Assembly (NCBI RefSeq): GCF_004379255.2
Contig: NC_056051.1
Location: 11,075,968-11,139,967 of the forward strand
DNA from: Salvia splendens
Taxonomy: Eukaryota > Streptophyta > Magnoliopsida > Lamiales > Lamiaceae
Reading direction: 5' to 3'
Length of the DNA stretch: 64,000 nt
A program made the translations under genes and the position numbers. Under the pieces are notes generated by a model. The model made no database searches and was not told the DNA's origin. It saw only the letters and a list, made by a program, of their open reading frames with translations. The first letter of the stretch is position 1. Each line of letters starts with the position of its first letter. Of the stretch, positions 46,771 to 56,841 are shown piece after piece.

Positions 46771-46775
46771 GGCGC

Positions 46776-46890
46776 GAATGATGGTGTCTTCCTCGTCGAG
46801 ATGAAGGCACAGTGCTTGACCTGAGGGGAAAGCTGGTAGCACCAGCGGAGGCGGCAGCTCTTGCCGAAGCGGCCGGGAATGAAGGATTAG
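46776..46890 (-). pseudogene. R2R3-MYB (subgroup 22) pseudogene, 5' part
   Basis: The minus strand reads IPGRFGKSCRLRWCYQLSPQ (end of R2) and, in another phase, LDEEDTIIRAHA (start of R3). When the LTR element and one GGCGC are taken out, THE R3 helix continues without a gap into HARF at 38089, so the two parts were one sequence. The amino end of R2 is absent; upstream is copia-like noncoding DNA. Such MYBs regulate ABA and stress genes, but this copy is dead. Confidence 0.8.
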
Positions 46891-46959
46891 TACTAGGCTT
46901 GAATCCCCTTGATTAGCGTAAGACTTGTACAAAAACAATAAACCAGACATAGGATCTAT

Positions 46960-48640
46960 TCACATGTTTACACAAAATTACATGCTAGGACGCAAATAAT
47001 TCATGATCATAGAGTATAAATCCTAAAACATGAATTCTACGGTTTAGAAATACCGAATTAATTATCCAAAGAATCGTCGATTGCTTGCGCCTTCTCCACT
47101 TGGTGATCTTCAATACTTGACCACAAATCTTCTAACTGGTTCCCAAACTGTATTTCGATATAAGGGTGGGCTAATCTTATCAAAATACTAGGACTCGAAT
47201 AAAGAAGACAGAACTCCCACATAAAGTAGGAGAAAAATTGGACTCATTCCCAGAGAGAGAGGGGACGAAAAATGTAGAGAAAAAAATAATGATTATGTCT
47301 CTCCTTTATTCTCCTATTTATATTAAGTTACATATTGAACCCAGTGAGAGATCTGTGGAGGTTTGGATGCAGGCCACACCCAATTAACTTTTATTTAATT
47401 AAATTGAACCATAATTTAATATAAGCTTGAATTGGAATATTATTATCAGCCACTAAGTAATAATATTGATTTACCTATCCAAGTCCGAAATTACAAGTAA
47501 TCCGGGTTTCCTCTTTAATATGTCATTTCCTGCGCTTAAGATATAATGTCGATTAATTATTTTAAGTCTGTTACTGACTCAATTAATTAATACTCCCTCC
47601 GTCCGGCATTAGGAGTCCGGGTTGAGTTGGGTGCGGGTTTTAAGAAAGGTTTGAGTGTGTAATAATTGGAGTGTGTGAGAATGGTATGTGGGACCCATTT
47701 GCATTATTATTTGCTTTATTCTTTGGATGTGTTTTTACTTGTGCTTTTTAGTGTTTTATTTTATAGTATTTTTATTTCACTTTTTATGGAAATCTCTAAC
47801 CGGGACTCCTAATGCCGGACGAATGAAAATGGTTAACCGGGACTCCTAATGCCGGACGGAGGGAGTATTTTATTTATTCCAAGAGTGGAGTCAACAAGAA
47901 ACGATTATTTATTATTCATGGAATAATTAAATTCCAACTAGCTAGATTTCCGATTAATAAAACCTTGTTTCGAGATCCTCTTGAGGACATTATAAAACTA
48001 GACTCACCTAGCGCACGATTCATTGCAATAACAATACTAGCACCTCTAGATATTGATCACCACTACCCAAGATATCAGCATTCTTGGGTTGCGAAAAACC
48101 CGCACCATTTGATAAGTCAAAGTAGTGCATAACCAAAATCATATGTTCAATATTATGTCAATAATGATTAAGAAACAACAATCACTGAGACCTCGTTTTT
48201 CAGTAAATAGCAAGAAAGACTTATCTCACGGTTAGATCCGTTTAGTGCTATACCACACCAATGTCATCTTATTTCAATAAGGTTAGAAATATGCGGACTG
48301 ACATTGCAACCTTTCGCGATTGGTAGTCAAATCCTATCTAGGTTGTGAAATTCTTATTTCTCTTTTGCAAAGCATTGCATAGAACCGATTGTAGTTACCT
48401 TAAAGCGGACGACGCCCACAACCAGTCTACTAAGCAAAAGACTTAGGGTTTGTTTGCTTCTTATACATTTAAATGTTTGTAAAACATCTTATAAATGCAC
48501 AAGCAAACACAATGTAATAATAATAGTGATTCTATTCGTGCGAAACTGCTCGAATAATACTGATTCGGGTTTTTCGTATACAAGCAAGATTCTATTTGTG
48601 CTTGAAACATGCTTTTCAGTATACCAAAACTAACATTTAG
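46960..48640. other. noncoding repeat-like DNA, possibly a copia-type LTR on minus
   Basis: No frame. Read on minus it starts near 48635 with TGTTAGTTTTGGTATACTG, the style of copia LTR starts, and contains conserved-looking words also common in plant LTR flanks. I could not find a matching end or target duplication. A Stowaway MITE sits inside. Confidence 0.3.
47593..47865. mobile_element. Stowaway MITE
   Basis: 273 bp with terminal inverted repeats CTCCCTCCGTCCGGCATTAG / CTAATGCCGGACGGAGGGAG, flanked by TA. The right end is preceded by a second copy of its subterminal 25 bp ('accgggactcctaatgccgg' twice), a local duplication. Confidence 0.92.
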
Positions 48641-48847
48641 GAATGCGGAAACGGTGATAAATTATGTCAGAATTATCAGAGTTATTGATTTGAATTGATT
48701 GGATTGCTTTATGTTTTTGTTTTTAGCAATAAGGGAATCCGAGGAAGAAGAAGATAATAAACATAATTAGTAACCCAATAAATAAATTAAGTTATAATTA
48801 AATTGTTAATAAAATGTAATTAGTAACATAATCTAGTCGAAATAGCT

Positions 48848-48997
48848 TAAACTGCAGTTGATCTTCATTTTTAAACGGTGCCGTCCAAAAAAGGACTAAA
48901 TTCGGCCTGTTTTCAATTGTAAGGGACGAAATAATTCAAAAGATAATGTTCTAGACCAAAATTGTCATATGTATAGGACTACTTTTGACCTTCACTC
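48848..48997 (-). repeat. ~145-bp inverted repeat, right arm
   Basis: Reverse complement of the left arm at 36670-36816; see there. Outer flank TTTACTTTTTT at 48998-49008. Confidence 0.75.
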
Positions 48998-49088
48998 TTT
49001 ACTTTTTTCTTGCTAAATTGGCAACCCTTCATTTTTCTTTCACTTTTTACCTTTCTTTTTTGACGGCCTTGATTCGTGTTTCAAATTA

Positions 49089-49289
49089 CTCCTCTCATCC
49101 CATTCTAAGTACACATTTTTATTTTTGAGATCTCCCACTCTAAATGACATATTTCTAAATATAAAAACATCACTCTCTATACTTTTTCCCTCTCACTTAC
49201 TTTATTCTCTTCACTTTACTCACAAAATAATACTACATAAAATCTCGTGTCAAATTAGAAATGCTTCACTTAGAATGAGACAGGGGGAG
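49089..49289. mobile_element. Stowaway-like MITE
   Basis: Starts CTCCTCTCATCCCATTCTAAGT and ends ACTTAGAATGAGACAGGGGGAG (as 20-base-range inverted repeats with mismatches), flanked by TA. About 200 bp, no frame. Confidence 0.8.
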
Positions 49290-49345
49290 TAGTTTGTTAT
49301 TTAAGTTAGCCCCAATATTATTAATTCATTAAAAATTGACAAATA

Positions 49346-49608
49346 CTTCCTCCGTCCACAAAAATTAGTATTATATTACCATTTTGAAATGTCCACAATA
49401 AATAGTCACATTTCTAAAAATATAAAGTTTTCTTCTCATACATACTTTTCTTATTTTTTTCTCCTCTCTCTTTCATACTTTATCCACTTTTTTTCCTTAT
49501 TTCTCTTACTTTATCTAATTTTTTCTCATCACCTCTCTTACTTTACCAATTTTTTTATTAAAACTCGTGTAGGCTATAAATAAGACTATTTTTTATGGAT
49601 GGAGAGAG
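49346..49608. mobile_element. Stowaway-like MITE
   Basis: Starts CTTCCTCCGTCCACAAAAAT and ends ATTTTTTATGGATGGAGAGAG, flanked by TA. The 64-codon plus frame inside is chance. Confidence 0.8.
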
Positions 49609-49612
49609 TACT

Positions 49613-49854
49613 ATACTTTCTCCGTCCCTGGAAAGTATGAACATTTTATTTGATATGGGTTTTAATATATAATTGGTAAAGTAAAAGGAAGAGATAAATA
49701 GTAGTGTAAGTAGTGTTAGTAGAGAGTGAGCTATACCTACACATAGTAATAGTAAGAGGCAGAACTGTGTGTAAAGGGGGAGGAGGGGCTTTAGCCCTTA
49801 TGAATCCAATTTTTAAAAAAATATTCTATTATAAAGTTTCAAAATTTATTTATA
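49613..49854. mobile_element. Stowaway-like MITE, left part only
   Basis: The 'ctttctccgtccctggaaag' start looks like a MITE end in direct contact with the previous element. No matching right end follows; a candidate ('cttgggacggatagagta') is at 52503-52521, beyond the other inserts. Confidence 0.45.
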
Positions 49855-50244
49855 CTACCACCAGTGATGAATTTCTTTTGGACACGAGATCTAAGAGCAT
49901 CCGCAGCGGTGGCGGTTGGCGCCACCGCCGTCCGTGCCAGCGGCAAGGCGAAGGACCGCCACCGCTGCAACCGCGCCGCTGGCACGGCGCTGCTCGATGT
50001 ATCGAGCACGTCCGTGCCAGCGGACGCACACGTGGCGGTCTCCCATTCGCCAACGGCATAGCCGTTGGTTTCAAACATTTTTTTATTTTTATTTTTAAAA
50101 AAATCGGATTTTTATTAAAAAAATCGATAAAAAATAAAAAAAAAATTTTCACTTCCCCAAAAAATTATATCCGTTTATAACCGTTTTTCCCCACTTTTTA
50201 ATTTTTTTTTTATTTTTTTTACCCCAAAAATACACACTTTCATC

Positions 50245-50252
50245 TATAAATA
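50245..50252 (+). promoter_or_regulatory. TATA box of the Harbinger ORF
   Basis: CTATAAATACCCCC about 110 bp before the ATG at 50355, with a C/A-rich leader after it. Plausible promoter of the 334-aa frame. Confidence 0.6.
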
Positions 50253-50354
50253 CCCCCAATTTCACTCCAAAAAATTCACACTTTCACTACACAATTCTCA
50301 TCATCAATCTCTCATATCCATTTTCATCTTCCTCTCACACCCTACAACACCACT

Positions 50355-51359
50355 ATGTCCGGTAACGACGACAACCCAAGCGGCTCTCACGGTTGGAACC
50401 CCGAATGGTTCGGTTCGCAACCGTTTCATAGTCCGGAAACGGAATATTCGGCCCCTCCTCTCACCCAAGATTCGGGCGTTCCGAGTGGCTACCGGCCATA
50501 CCCAATCGACGATCAAGGTGCCTCCGATGGGCGCTACGGGTGGACACCGGAGCCTAGGCCTCGCGCCCCTTCCCAAATGCCGAATCCTCCATCTCGCGCC
50601 GGTGTCCGCACACCGTACTCACCGGCGGAGATGGACAGATTGTTCAAGGCGTACTTGGAAATCTCCGAAGATGCGGTGGTTGGAACGAACCAATCCGGCG
50701 ATCACTTTTGGTGGCGCGTCTCTAGCCGGTACAATGCACACCGGCCGCCGGGAACGATCGAGCGCAACGAGAGTATGGTGCGCAACTGCATCGGCCGAGC
50801 CAACGAAGAAATTGGCAAGTTCAACGGCTATTTCATCCAGGAGTCCCGGAATGCCGGGAGCGGCCGAAGCGAGGTCGACATCATCACCGCCTCGCTGAGC
50901 ACCTACCAATCCATGAACGGTAAGTCGTTCAAATATCTTAACGTTTGGCAGGAGACGCGGACGCACCCGAAGTATAAGGGAGGCATAACATCCTCCTCTA
51001 GCGGCTCCTCCAAACGCTCACGGTCGGCATCCCTATCCGACGCCGGCGAAGAAGTGGCTAGCCAACTCGCCGAAGCTAACTTGGGTAGCCCCGATGCCCA
51101 ACCAAGCGGTTCCCGACGCCGACCGCAAGGTAGGAAGAAGGCGGCGGCCGAACGACGTCGCGCCGCGACTCCATCTGCCCCTGCTCCCGAACCCGCACCC
51201 TATGTTCCACCTCCACCCCCGAACAACTCGTTGTGGGCCCTTTTGGCCCAACTCAATATGGCCGATAGGTCAACTATGACCCCCACGCAACTTCAAACGC
51301 ACGAGTCCATGATATTGGGTCTCCAAAAACAATTGGGGTTGGTGCCGCCGGATGCGTAG
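50355..51359 (+). CDS. Harbinger ORF1-type Myb/SANT-like protein
   Basis: An intact 334-residue frame, GC-rich compared with its AT-rich surroundings. Residues 1-86 are a low-complexity serine/proline/glycine region. Residues 88-207 form the conserved domain: YSPAEMDRLFKAYLEISEDA, FWWRVSSRYNAHRP, RNESMVRNCIGRANEEIGKF, YQSMNGKSFKYLNVWQ and HPKYK. Plant databases often mislabel this family (for example as glutathione S-transferase T3-like). Residues 218-275 are basic and serine-rich, with a nuclear-signal-like RRRPQGRKKAAAERRR at 254-269; the tail (297-331) is helical. In PIF/Harbinger elements such ORF1 proteins bind DNA and help bring the transposase into the nucleus. Here the transposase partner is absent. 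No stop or shift is present, so the copy may be young. Confidence 0.85.
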   Translation: MSGNDDNPSGSHGWNPEWFGSQPFHSPETEYSAPPLTQDSGVPSGYRPYPIDDQGASDGRYGWTPEPRPRAPSQMPNPPSRAGVRTPYSPAEMDRLFKAYLEISEDAVVGTNQSGDHFWWRVSSRYNAHRPPGTIERNESMVRNCIGRANEEIGKFNGYFIQESRNAGSGRSEVDIITASLSTYQSMNGKSFKYLNVWQETRTHPKYKGGITSSSSGSSKRSRSASLSDAGEEVASQLAEANLGSPDAQPSGSRRRPQGRKKAAAERRRAATPSAPAPEPAPYVPPPPPNNSLWALLAQLNMADRSTMTPTQLQTHESMILGLQKQLGLVPPDA

Positions 51360-51382
51360 TCTTCCTCGGGTTATATTAGCCA

Positions 51383-51482
51383 ATAATTATGTAATTTTTA
51401 ATTTTTAGGAGTTTAATTATGTAATTTTTAATTTTTAGTATTTTAATTATGTAATTTTTAATTTTTAGGATTTTAATTATGT
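51383..51482 (+). repeat. ~30-bp tandem repeat, about 3.3 copies
   Basis: The unit 'aattatgtaatttttaattt' plus 'ttaggatttt' recurs at about 30-bp spacing directly after the Harbinger ORF stop codon, with single-base differences. Confidence 0.9.
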
Positions 51483-51898
51483 CTTTTTATTTATTTGTAA
51501 TTTGTTATTTTTATTGTGGTTTTTTTAATGAATTTTAGTATTATGAAAATATTTTGTGTAATTGAATTTTATATTAATTGTGCTCGTCCTTGCGGAAGAG
51601 CACAGTTGTGGGTGTTGTGCTCTTGCCAGAGAGCAGGCATGAATAGTACCACCCGGGCCCACAACCGTGCCGCTGGCAAGAGCACGGTTGTGGATGCTCT
51701 AAGGAAATGATATTTATTGAGTAAAAGTTGAGTGAAAAAAGTAGGAAATATATACACAGAATAAAGTAAGAGAGATAGAATAAAGTATGAGAGGGAAAAT
51801 GTTTTGCTTTTCGGTAAAAGAGGAAATCAATCACTTTAGTGAGACAACCCAAAATGGAAAGTTGATCACTTGTGGTAGGACGAAGGGAGTACATATTA

Positions 51899-52106
51899 CT
51901 CCCTCCGTCCACAATTAAGTGTCTCAAGTTTCCTTTTTCCTCTGTCCATATTTTAGTGTCTCATTTACTTTGTACTACTTTTGGTAATAGACTCCACATT
52001 CTACTCGCTCATCCTACTCACTTTTTATTTTATACTAATATACTTATCCACACTCTACTAACTTTTTTCAACTCAACTTAGGATACTTAAATGTGGACGT
52101 AGGGAA
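51899..52106. mobile_element. Stowaway-like MITE
   Basis: Starts CTCCCTCCGTCCACAATTAA and ends TTAAATGTGGACGTAGGGAA, flanked by TA. It starts six bases after the end of the previous MITE. Confidence 0.85.
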
Positions 52107-52199
52107 TAATAAAAAGGCCCATACTTATAATCTAAATTACTTAAATATTTATTTTTAAATAAGATTTTGAAAATTTAACCCCTATTTTTATTCATTTCT

Positions 52200-52525
52200 G
52201 CATCGGCCCTTGATAGTAGTGTAGTGCAATAGTATAAAATGTAAATAATATGATGTGTAGGAGTAATGTAATACTCTATTTAACTATTTCAAAATTAGAA
52301 AGTTCATGATTTTCAATGACCAATTAATAAGAAAATAGTTCATACTTCTTAAGTACGAAGAGGTATGAATATTTAAAACACATGGAAAATCCCTTTTTAG
52401 AAATAGTACGGTATAATTTTGCGTAAAATAAAAATTAGTGAAAGATTGTATTTTTAAAGCAATATTTAAAACTCCGTATCTAAAAGAAATGCCTCAACTA
52501 CCTTGGGACGGATAGAGTATTTTTT
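52200..52525. other. MITE debris
   Basis: Contains 'agttcatacttcttaagtac' followed by its inverted counterpart 'gtacgaagaggtatgaa', and a terminal-looking 'gggacggatagagtat' at 52507-52522. I read it as broken MITE ends; no coding content. Confidence 0.4.
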
Positions 52526-52629
52526 ATAGTTATAAATTGAATTAGTCATAATTCAATTCAGACAACAACAAGTAATATTAATATTCTATTTGAGATGCGC
52601 AGAGGAAGAGTGAAAGAGCAGGTTTGTGC

Positions 52630-54119
52630 AGGTGTCGTTAAGGCAAGGATGTATCCTACTGATCAGTATGGAAGTCCCTGCTAATCCTGAACCTGGTATC
52701 AATAATCCTCAACCCACTTCTACTGGCTAGTATAGTGGGCGTAAGGGTCAAATCCAACAGAGATGAATACGTTTTGGGAATTGTGGTGATATTCTGGAAA
52801 GGTTTGGTTAGCTACCACGCTTTGGGTTGAGACTTATCTAGGCTGAAATTTAAGGTGGTACTCTACTGACTAGGGGGTGGGAAAGGTGTTGGACAGGCGG
52901 CTGTGTACGTGGAAAGTGGGGAACATGGTTTTCAGGAAGTATATGGAAAGTACTAGTTTACTATAAAAGGTTAAACAGAATATCAGAGGAAAAAGAGGTA
53001 GTTAGGTGACTAGGCCTACAGGTCTGAAAAGTAACAGCTGAAAAGTAAGGAAAAGTAAAGTACAAAAGCAAAAAGTAACTAAAAAGTAAATGTGGTCCCA
53101 AATTTGGATGTGGACATTGTCTTCTCCAACAAGTCTGAACACAAATCAAACAACTCAGGTTCCAAGAACGAGAAATGCAGATTAACAACTTCACAAAAAC
53201 GGATCTACAATCTAAACTCCAAATCAAAAGATTAAACTAACGAAACTTAAATTACGCTTACTGGGTAACATGCAAGGTGACAGAATAACGTAAACTCGGA
53301 TTTCACACTAAGACACTTCTGGAAAATAAATCCAAACAGCCACTGAACTAACAAATCACAGATCGAACAACTCCAAATGAAATCATGCTTCCAACACTTA
53401 GAAATTACTGCAACAACTAGATCTAAGCTACCTAGGTAGAATGAAACAGATTTGAACAGAAAGAGATGCATAAAAACAACTTCATTGCATAAAACGTTTG
53501 GATCTCAACAAAACACTTCAAAGGATGATAAGTACTGAAAATGCAGCAGATCCAACGAAAGAGAACAAGTAAAGGTTAACTAAGAAAGCAAATAAAGATT
53601 GTTTTGCCACTCCGGGCGATGAAACTGCTACTAATACGGAATAAACTGGCTGGAACGGTAGAAGGCGAATCTCCGGCGGACTTCTGGAACTTCAGGTGAC
53701 CATGGCTGTGGCGAGGAACGAGAATTACGAAGGATAATGTTGAATGAGGGATCTACCGAAGAGAAATTGCTAACTAAGCGTAGGAGTTAACTAACTAATT
53801 GATCCTTATTCTCTCTCCAAGTGGCTTCCTTTTATAGGGAGGCCTCCCTTGATTTTTAGGGTAGACTTCGAACATGAAATGACTCTTTTGCCCCCTTGCT
53901 TGCGGCTGATCTTCCCAGCTATCCTTCTTCTCCATCTCGAGCCTTTTTGGCATGCATACTGGTCAGGATAACAACATCCTGACGCCCCCCTGAAGTATCC
54001 GAAGCTTTGCCTACTGGCTAGAACACTTCCCTACACACTTTAGCAACTGTTTTGCAGAATATATGCCAATTATGCACATTATACTGACCAGTAACCAAGG
54101 CCTAGAATACGACTTATCA
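52630..54119 (-). mobile_element. LTR of a minus-strand Athila/Tat-like element
   Basis: Read on minus it begins at 54119 with TGATAAGTCGTATTC directly after a purine-rich tract, so it is a 3' LTR. Its outer end near 52630-52660 is not certain: no matching duplication is visible because the element's other end lies outside the window. The layout (minus TATA box near 53830-53837, the 'gggcgtaagggtcaaatccaa' stretch close to the outer end) matches that of the solo LTR at 35 kb. The words 'tactggctag' and 'actgaccagt' recur across it. Confidence 0.6.
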
Positions 54120-55159
54120 AACTGCTCACACTTACCACATGCTTGTCCTCAAGCGTGGAGAACAAACAAAAAGAAGTAAGTCGAATTCTAGCTTGGTTAC
54201 TCCCCTGACCGACTCTATCCTACCCTAGACTCTAACTATGACTCAAAGAAAAACACATAACAAAGATAAACACATAAAAGAAAACTAAAACACTTAGACA
54301 CATTAACACTGTAATTGGGCTATATTTTCAACCATCCCTCCCCTCGGGATCAGGTGCAATCCGGCCTTAGACAGCCTTGAACTTCCGCGCCCCTCTTTTT
54401 TTCTCCTAGTCAGTATATCCGCTCGTCAAGATCGCCCAAACTTTTGGCCAAACACTAGGTTCTCTCAGCCACTCATACCTCTCCAAGAATGTTAGGACTG
54501 TTCTCTCTAAATACTAGGTTTTCTTTACATTTTTTCTTCTTCCCTTCTTATTGTTTTTTTGGACCTGGAATGACTTCCTAGTCGATTTTTTTCCTTGCTT
54601 CTCAAATCTTTCGCTCCAATTGGTTTCTTTATTGTATGTCCTTCTGGCCAGTTTCCTTCTTGCCTTATGCCTTGCACACACAATTCCAGGGGCTAGGGGT
54701 TATATCTGGGTATGTGTATGGCTAGAAAGTGGGGTTCTAAGGGTTTGAAAATAAATATTTTTTTTGGGAGGGGGGTTTCCTACTGCCTTCAGTGTTGCTA
54801 CACGCAGTCACTTCACCCTAGGCCCCTTGTGGCAGCCACTTTTTTTCTTTTCTGAATTAGTGGAAAGTGGTTCCACTTAAGGCTTATAACTCACATTTTA
54901 AGAGGGCTTTCGTGTTTGGCTCTGATGATGGGCTTTTCTTTCATACTCGCATCATCTATCCTGGCTAGGAGGTACTAAGGGGGGTGATTTCTGTTTTCCA
55001 GCATGTCGTATCTCCCTCAATTCCCCTCACCATCAGCTCAGGACAGTTGAGTTTTAAGCCCAATCAACAAACACAAGAAAAAAAAAACTAGACCTAACAA
55101 GATACTAACACAAGCATAAACACAAACCACACATATACACATATATCATACTGGCCATT
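54120..55159 (-). mobile_element. interior 3' end of the same minus-strand element
   Basis: On minus, the bases just before the LTR read GCTTGAGGACAAGCATGTGG then TAAGTGTGAGCAGTTTGATAA, the polypurine region familiar from Athila/Tat elements. The rest is noncoding 3' leader-like DNA. It stops abruptly at 55160, where the plus-strand Athila element starts, so the older element is interrupted. Confidence 0.6.
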
Positions 55160-56738
55160 TGATAGGCTAATTTCATGCATAGGTCTAGGGCTTTAATTCG
55201 TGAAATTTCTGGGTCTAACGCACGTTTTAAGCCAGGTGTGTGAAGATTTTTCGCCAGGTCCAGGAAATGAGGAGGACAGTTGCGTGGACCTAGGAAATAG
55301 GCGCATGAGTGGACATTATGCGGAAAATTGCTTGACGGAGGAAACCTCGGAGTTGAAGGGTAGAATAGAGATTTCTACGAAGACTCTAGAAGGCTATGTC
55401 TGCATCTATAAAAGGGAGAAGCATGCACGCTGGAAAAGGCTGCTGGGTTGGAGGCCTCGCTAACAGCCTGTAGCTTAGTTCACTTTTCACACACTTGGGT
55501 TCTTTTCGTGGGAAGATTCAGGGTTCGCACCGGGGTTCATGTTTAGTTTTCTTTGAAGCTATTGTGGGTTGTAACACCGTCCTTCTGTGGGGCGAAGAAA
55601 CAATTTAATTTCTGCTTTCATACTTTCCTGATTTCGCCGAGCTTTGCTGTTCGAAGCTCGGAGCTCTATTTGTTTGTTTTGCCGAATATTCTCTAATTTT
55701 AATGCAAGTTTGATTTTCTGTTACATTGATTTTCATAATTTTGGAGTTGGATTGTTCGAGTTGGATGCGTTTCGTAGTTGTTTTTTGAATTTATGCAGGT
55801 TTGTAGTTGAATCTGGGTGATCGGAGTCTGTTTGTTGATAAATCGGAGGGTTGAGTTCGCTGGAGTTGTGGAGTTGTTTGTGGTTGTTTGAATTCGGAGT
55901 TGATCGGAGCAGATCTGTGAAAACCAGAGTTATGGAGTCGGTTGTGTCTGTTGTTGGGTTCGGATCGCTTAGATCCGGAGTGGATTAAGCATCCGACGTG
56001 AATCTGAGCAAGATTGATTTAATTTCATGCCTAGTTTACGTGTTTTCATTTCATTTCGCCTAGTTTATGTAGATCTGATGTATTTCCGGTTCATAGCAAG
56101 TTTTCGGCATCCAAATCTTTATATTCTGTTCGAATCTAGATATATGCTCTGTTTTCTCCATTTGTGTGCTTGAATCGGTAAGGAAATTGCATGTCGTTGT
56201 TAGTTGGAGCATGAGTTTGTTATTTGCAGCTTTAGCCGTACTTGCTATATTTGGAGTCATGGTCCCCACTGTTTTATTCTCCCTGTCTAGTCTTAATTAG
56301 TTAGTCGTCTACTCCATCCAGGAAGCAAAATGTGTCTCTCAGTATTGAAGTCTGATTCTATTACATGTTCTGTGTCCTAGGTCTAGCATTTACATTTCGT
56401 GTCTAGGTCTAGAAGTAGTTTAAAATTCTCAACCCTTTTGCGTGGCAGCAGCCGCTTGTTTCCAGAGTCTCTAAGCACTACTTTACGAATCCATCTTCGT
56501 GGAATCGACCCCGCTTCCCTATACTAATTTATAGTATTCGGGTTGAGGGATTTAATATTTTTTTAAAGGGGAGTCGAGTGTGTCCAACGACAAAAATACT
56601 CCGTGTTCTCTTGAGTTCCTGGACCTGGTGATCCAGTGGATTTAAGGAGCGTGGTGTCTTGACCAAGCACTTGCATTAGTTTTCTCTGTGCACACTTGCT
56701 TACTCCGTAATACGTAAAACATCAACGTTTTACCTTCA
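55160..56738 (+). repeat. 5' LTR of the Athila element (1579 bp)
   Basis: Starts TGATAGGCTAATTTCATGC and ends TTTTACCTTCA, two bases before the primer site. Ends were chosen from the TG..CA rule and PBS position, since the 3' LTR is not available for comparison. Confidence 0.75.
55407..55413 (+). promoter_or_regulatory. TATA box in the Athila LTR
   Basis: 'ctataaaaggg' about 250 bp into the LTR: likely promoter of the genomic RNA. Confidence 0.65.
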
Positions 56739-56740
56739 AA

Positions 56741-56758
56741 TGGCGCCGTTGTCGGGGA
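56741..56758 (+). promoter_or_regulatory. primer binding site, tRNA-Asp type
   Basis: TGGCGCCGTTGTCGGGGA, one mismatch from the usual tRNA-Asp-complementary Athila primer site (GTCGG for GCCGG). Confidence 0.88.
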
Positions 56759-56841
56759 TGGATGGCGTGCTTTGTGTTAAGTGTTCAGAGTCTGTGGTGT
56801 AAATAGTTTTGATTTATTTTCTTTCTCTTTTATTGTAGTTT

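Larger units (their letters stand above)
49895..51699 (+). mobile_element. PIF/Harbinger element with ORF1 only
   Basis: 1805 bp flanked by TAA on both sides (49892-49894, 51700-51702), the target duplication typical of PIF/Harbinger. Ends are GAGCATCCGCAGCGGTG and, on the other strand, GAGCATCCACAACCGTG: 14 of 17 match. Both subterminal regions hold several GC-rich words such as 'gccgctggcac' in both orientations. The element carries one long frame and no DDE transposase, so it depends on a transposase from elsewhere. Confidence 0.9.
49855..51892. mobile_element. Stowaway-like MITE split by the Harbinger element
   Basis: Left remnant 49855-49894 ('taccaccagtgatgaatttc') pairs with the right end 51845-51892 (reverse complement 'taccacaagtgatcaacttt'), which ends GACGAAGGGAGTA. 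Removing 49895-51702 rejoins 'gacacgagatctaa' with 'ggaaatgatatttattgagt', a typical Stowaway interior. The left terminal few bases seem lost. Confidence 0.65.

Noticed and set aside
46960..48640. Complete copia retrotransposon
   Set aside because: No primer site, second LTR or polyprotein is visible; only one LTR-start-like end.
50304..50576. Minus-strand and alternative plus frames inside the Harbinger ORF
   Set aside because: GC-rich coding sequence leaves shadow frames; only the 334-residue frame has conserved domain content.
50355..51359. Glutathione S-transferase T3-like label
   Set aside because: That name is a common database mislabel for this Harbinger-associated family; no thioredoxin-fold GST motif is present, and TIRs with TAA duplication surround it.
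54551..54748. 65-codon hydrophobic plus frame
   Set aside because: It lies in the noncoding interior of the minus-strand LTR element and has no supporting context.
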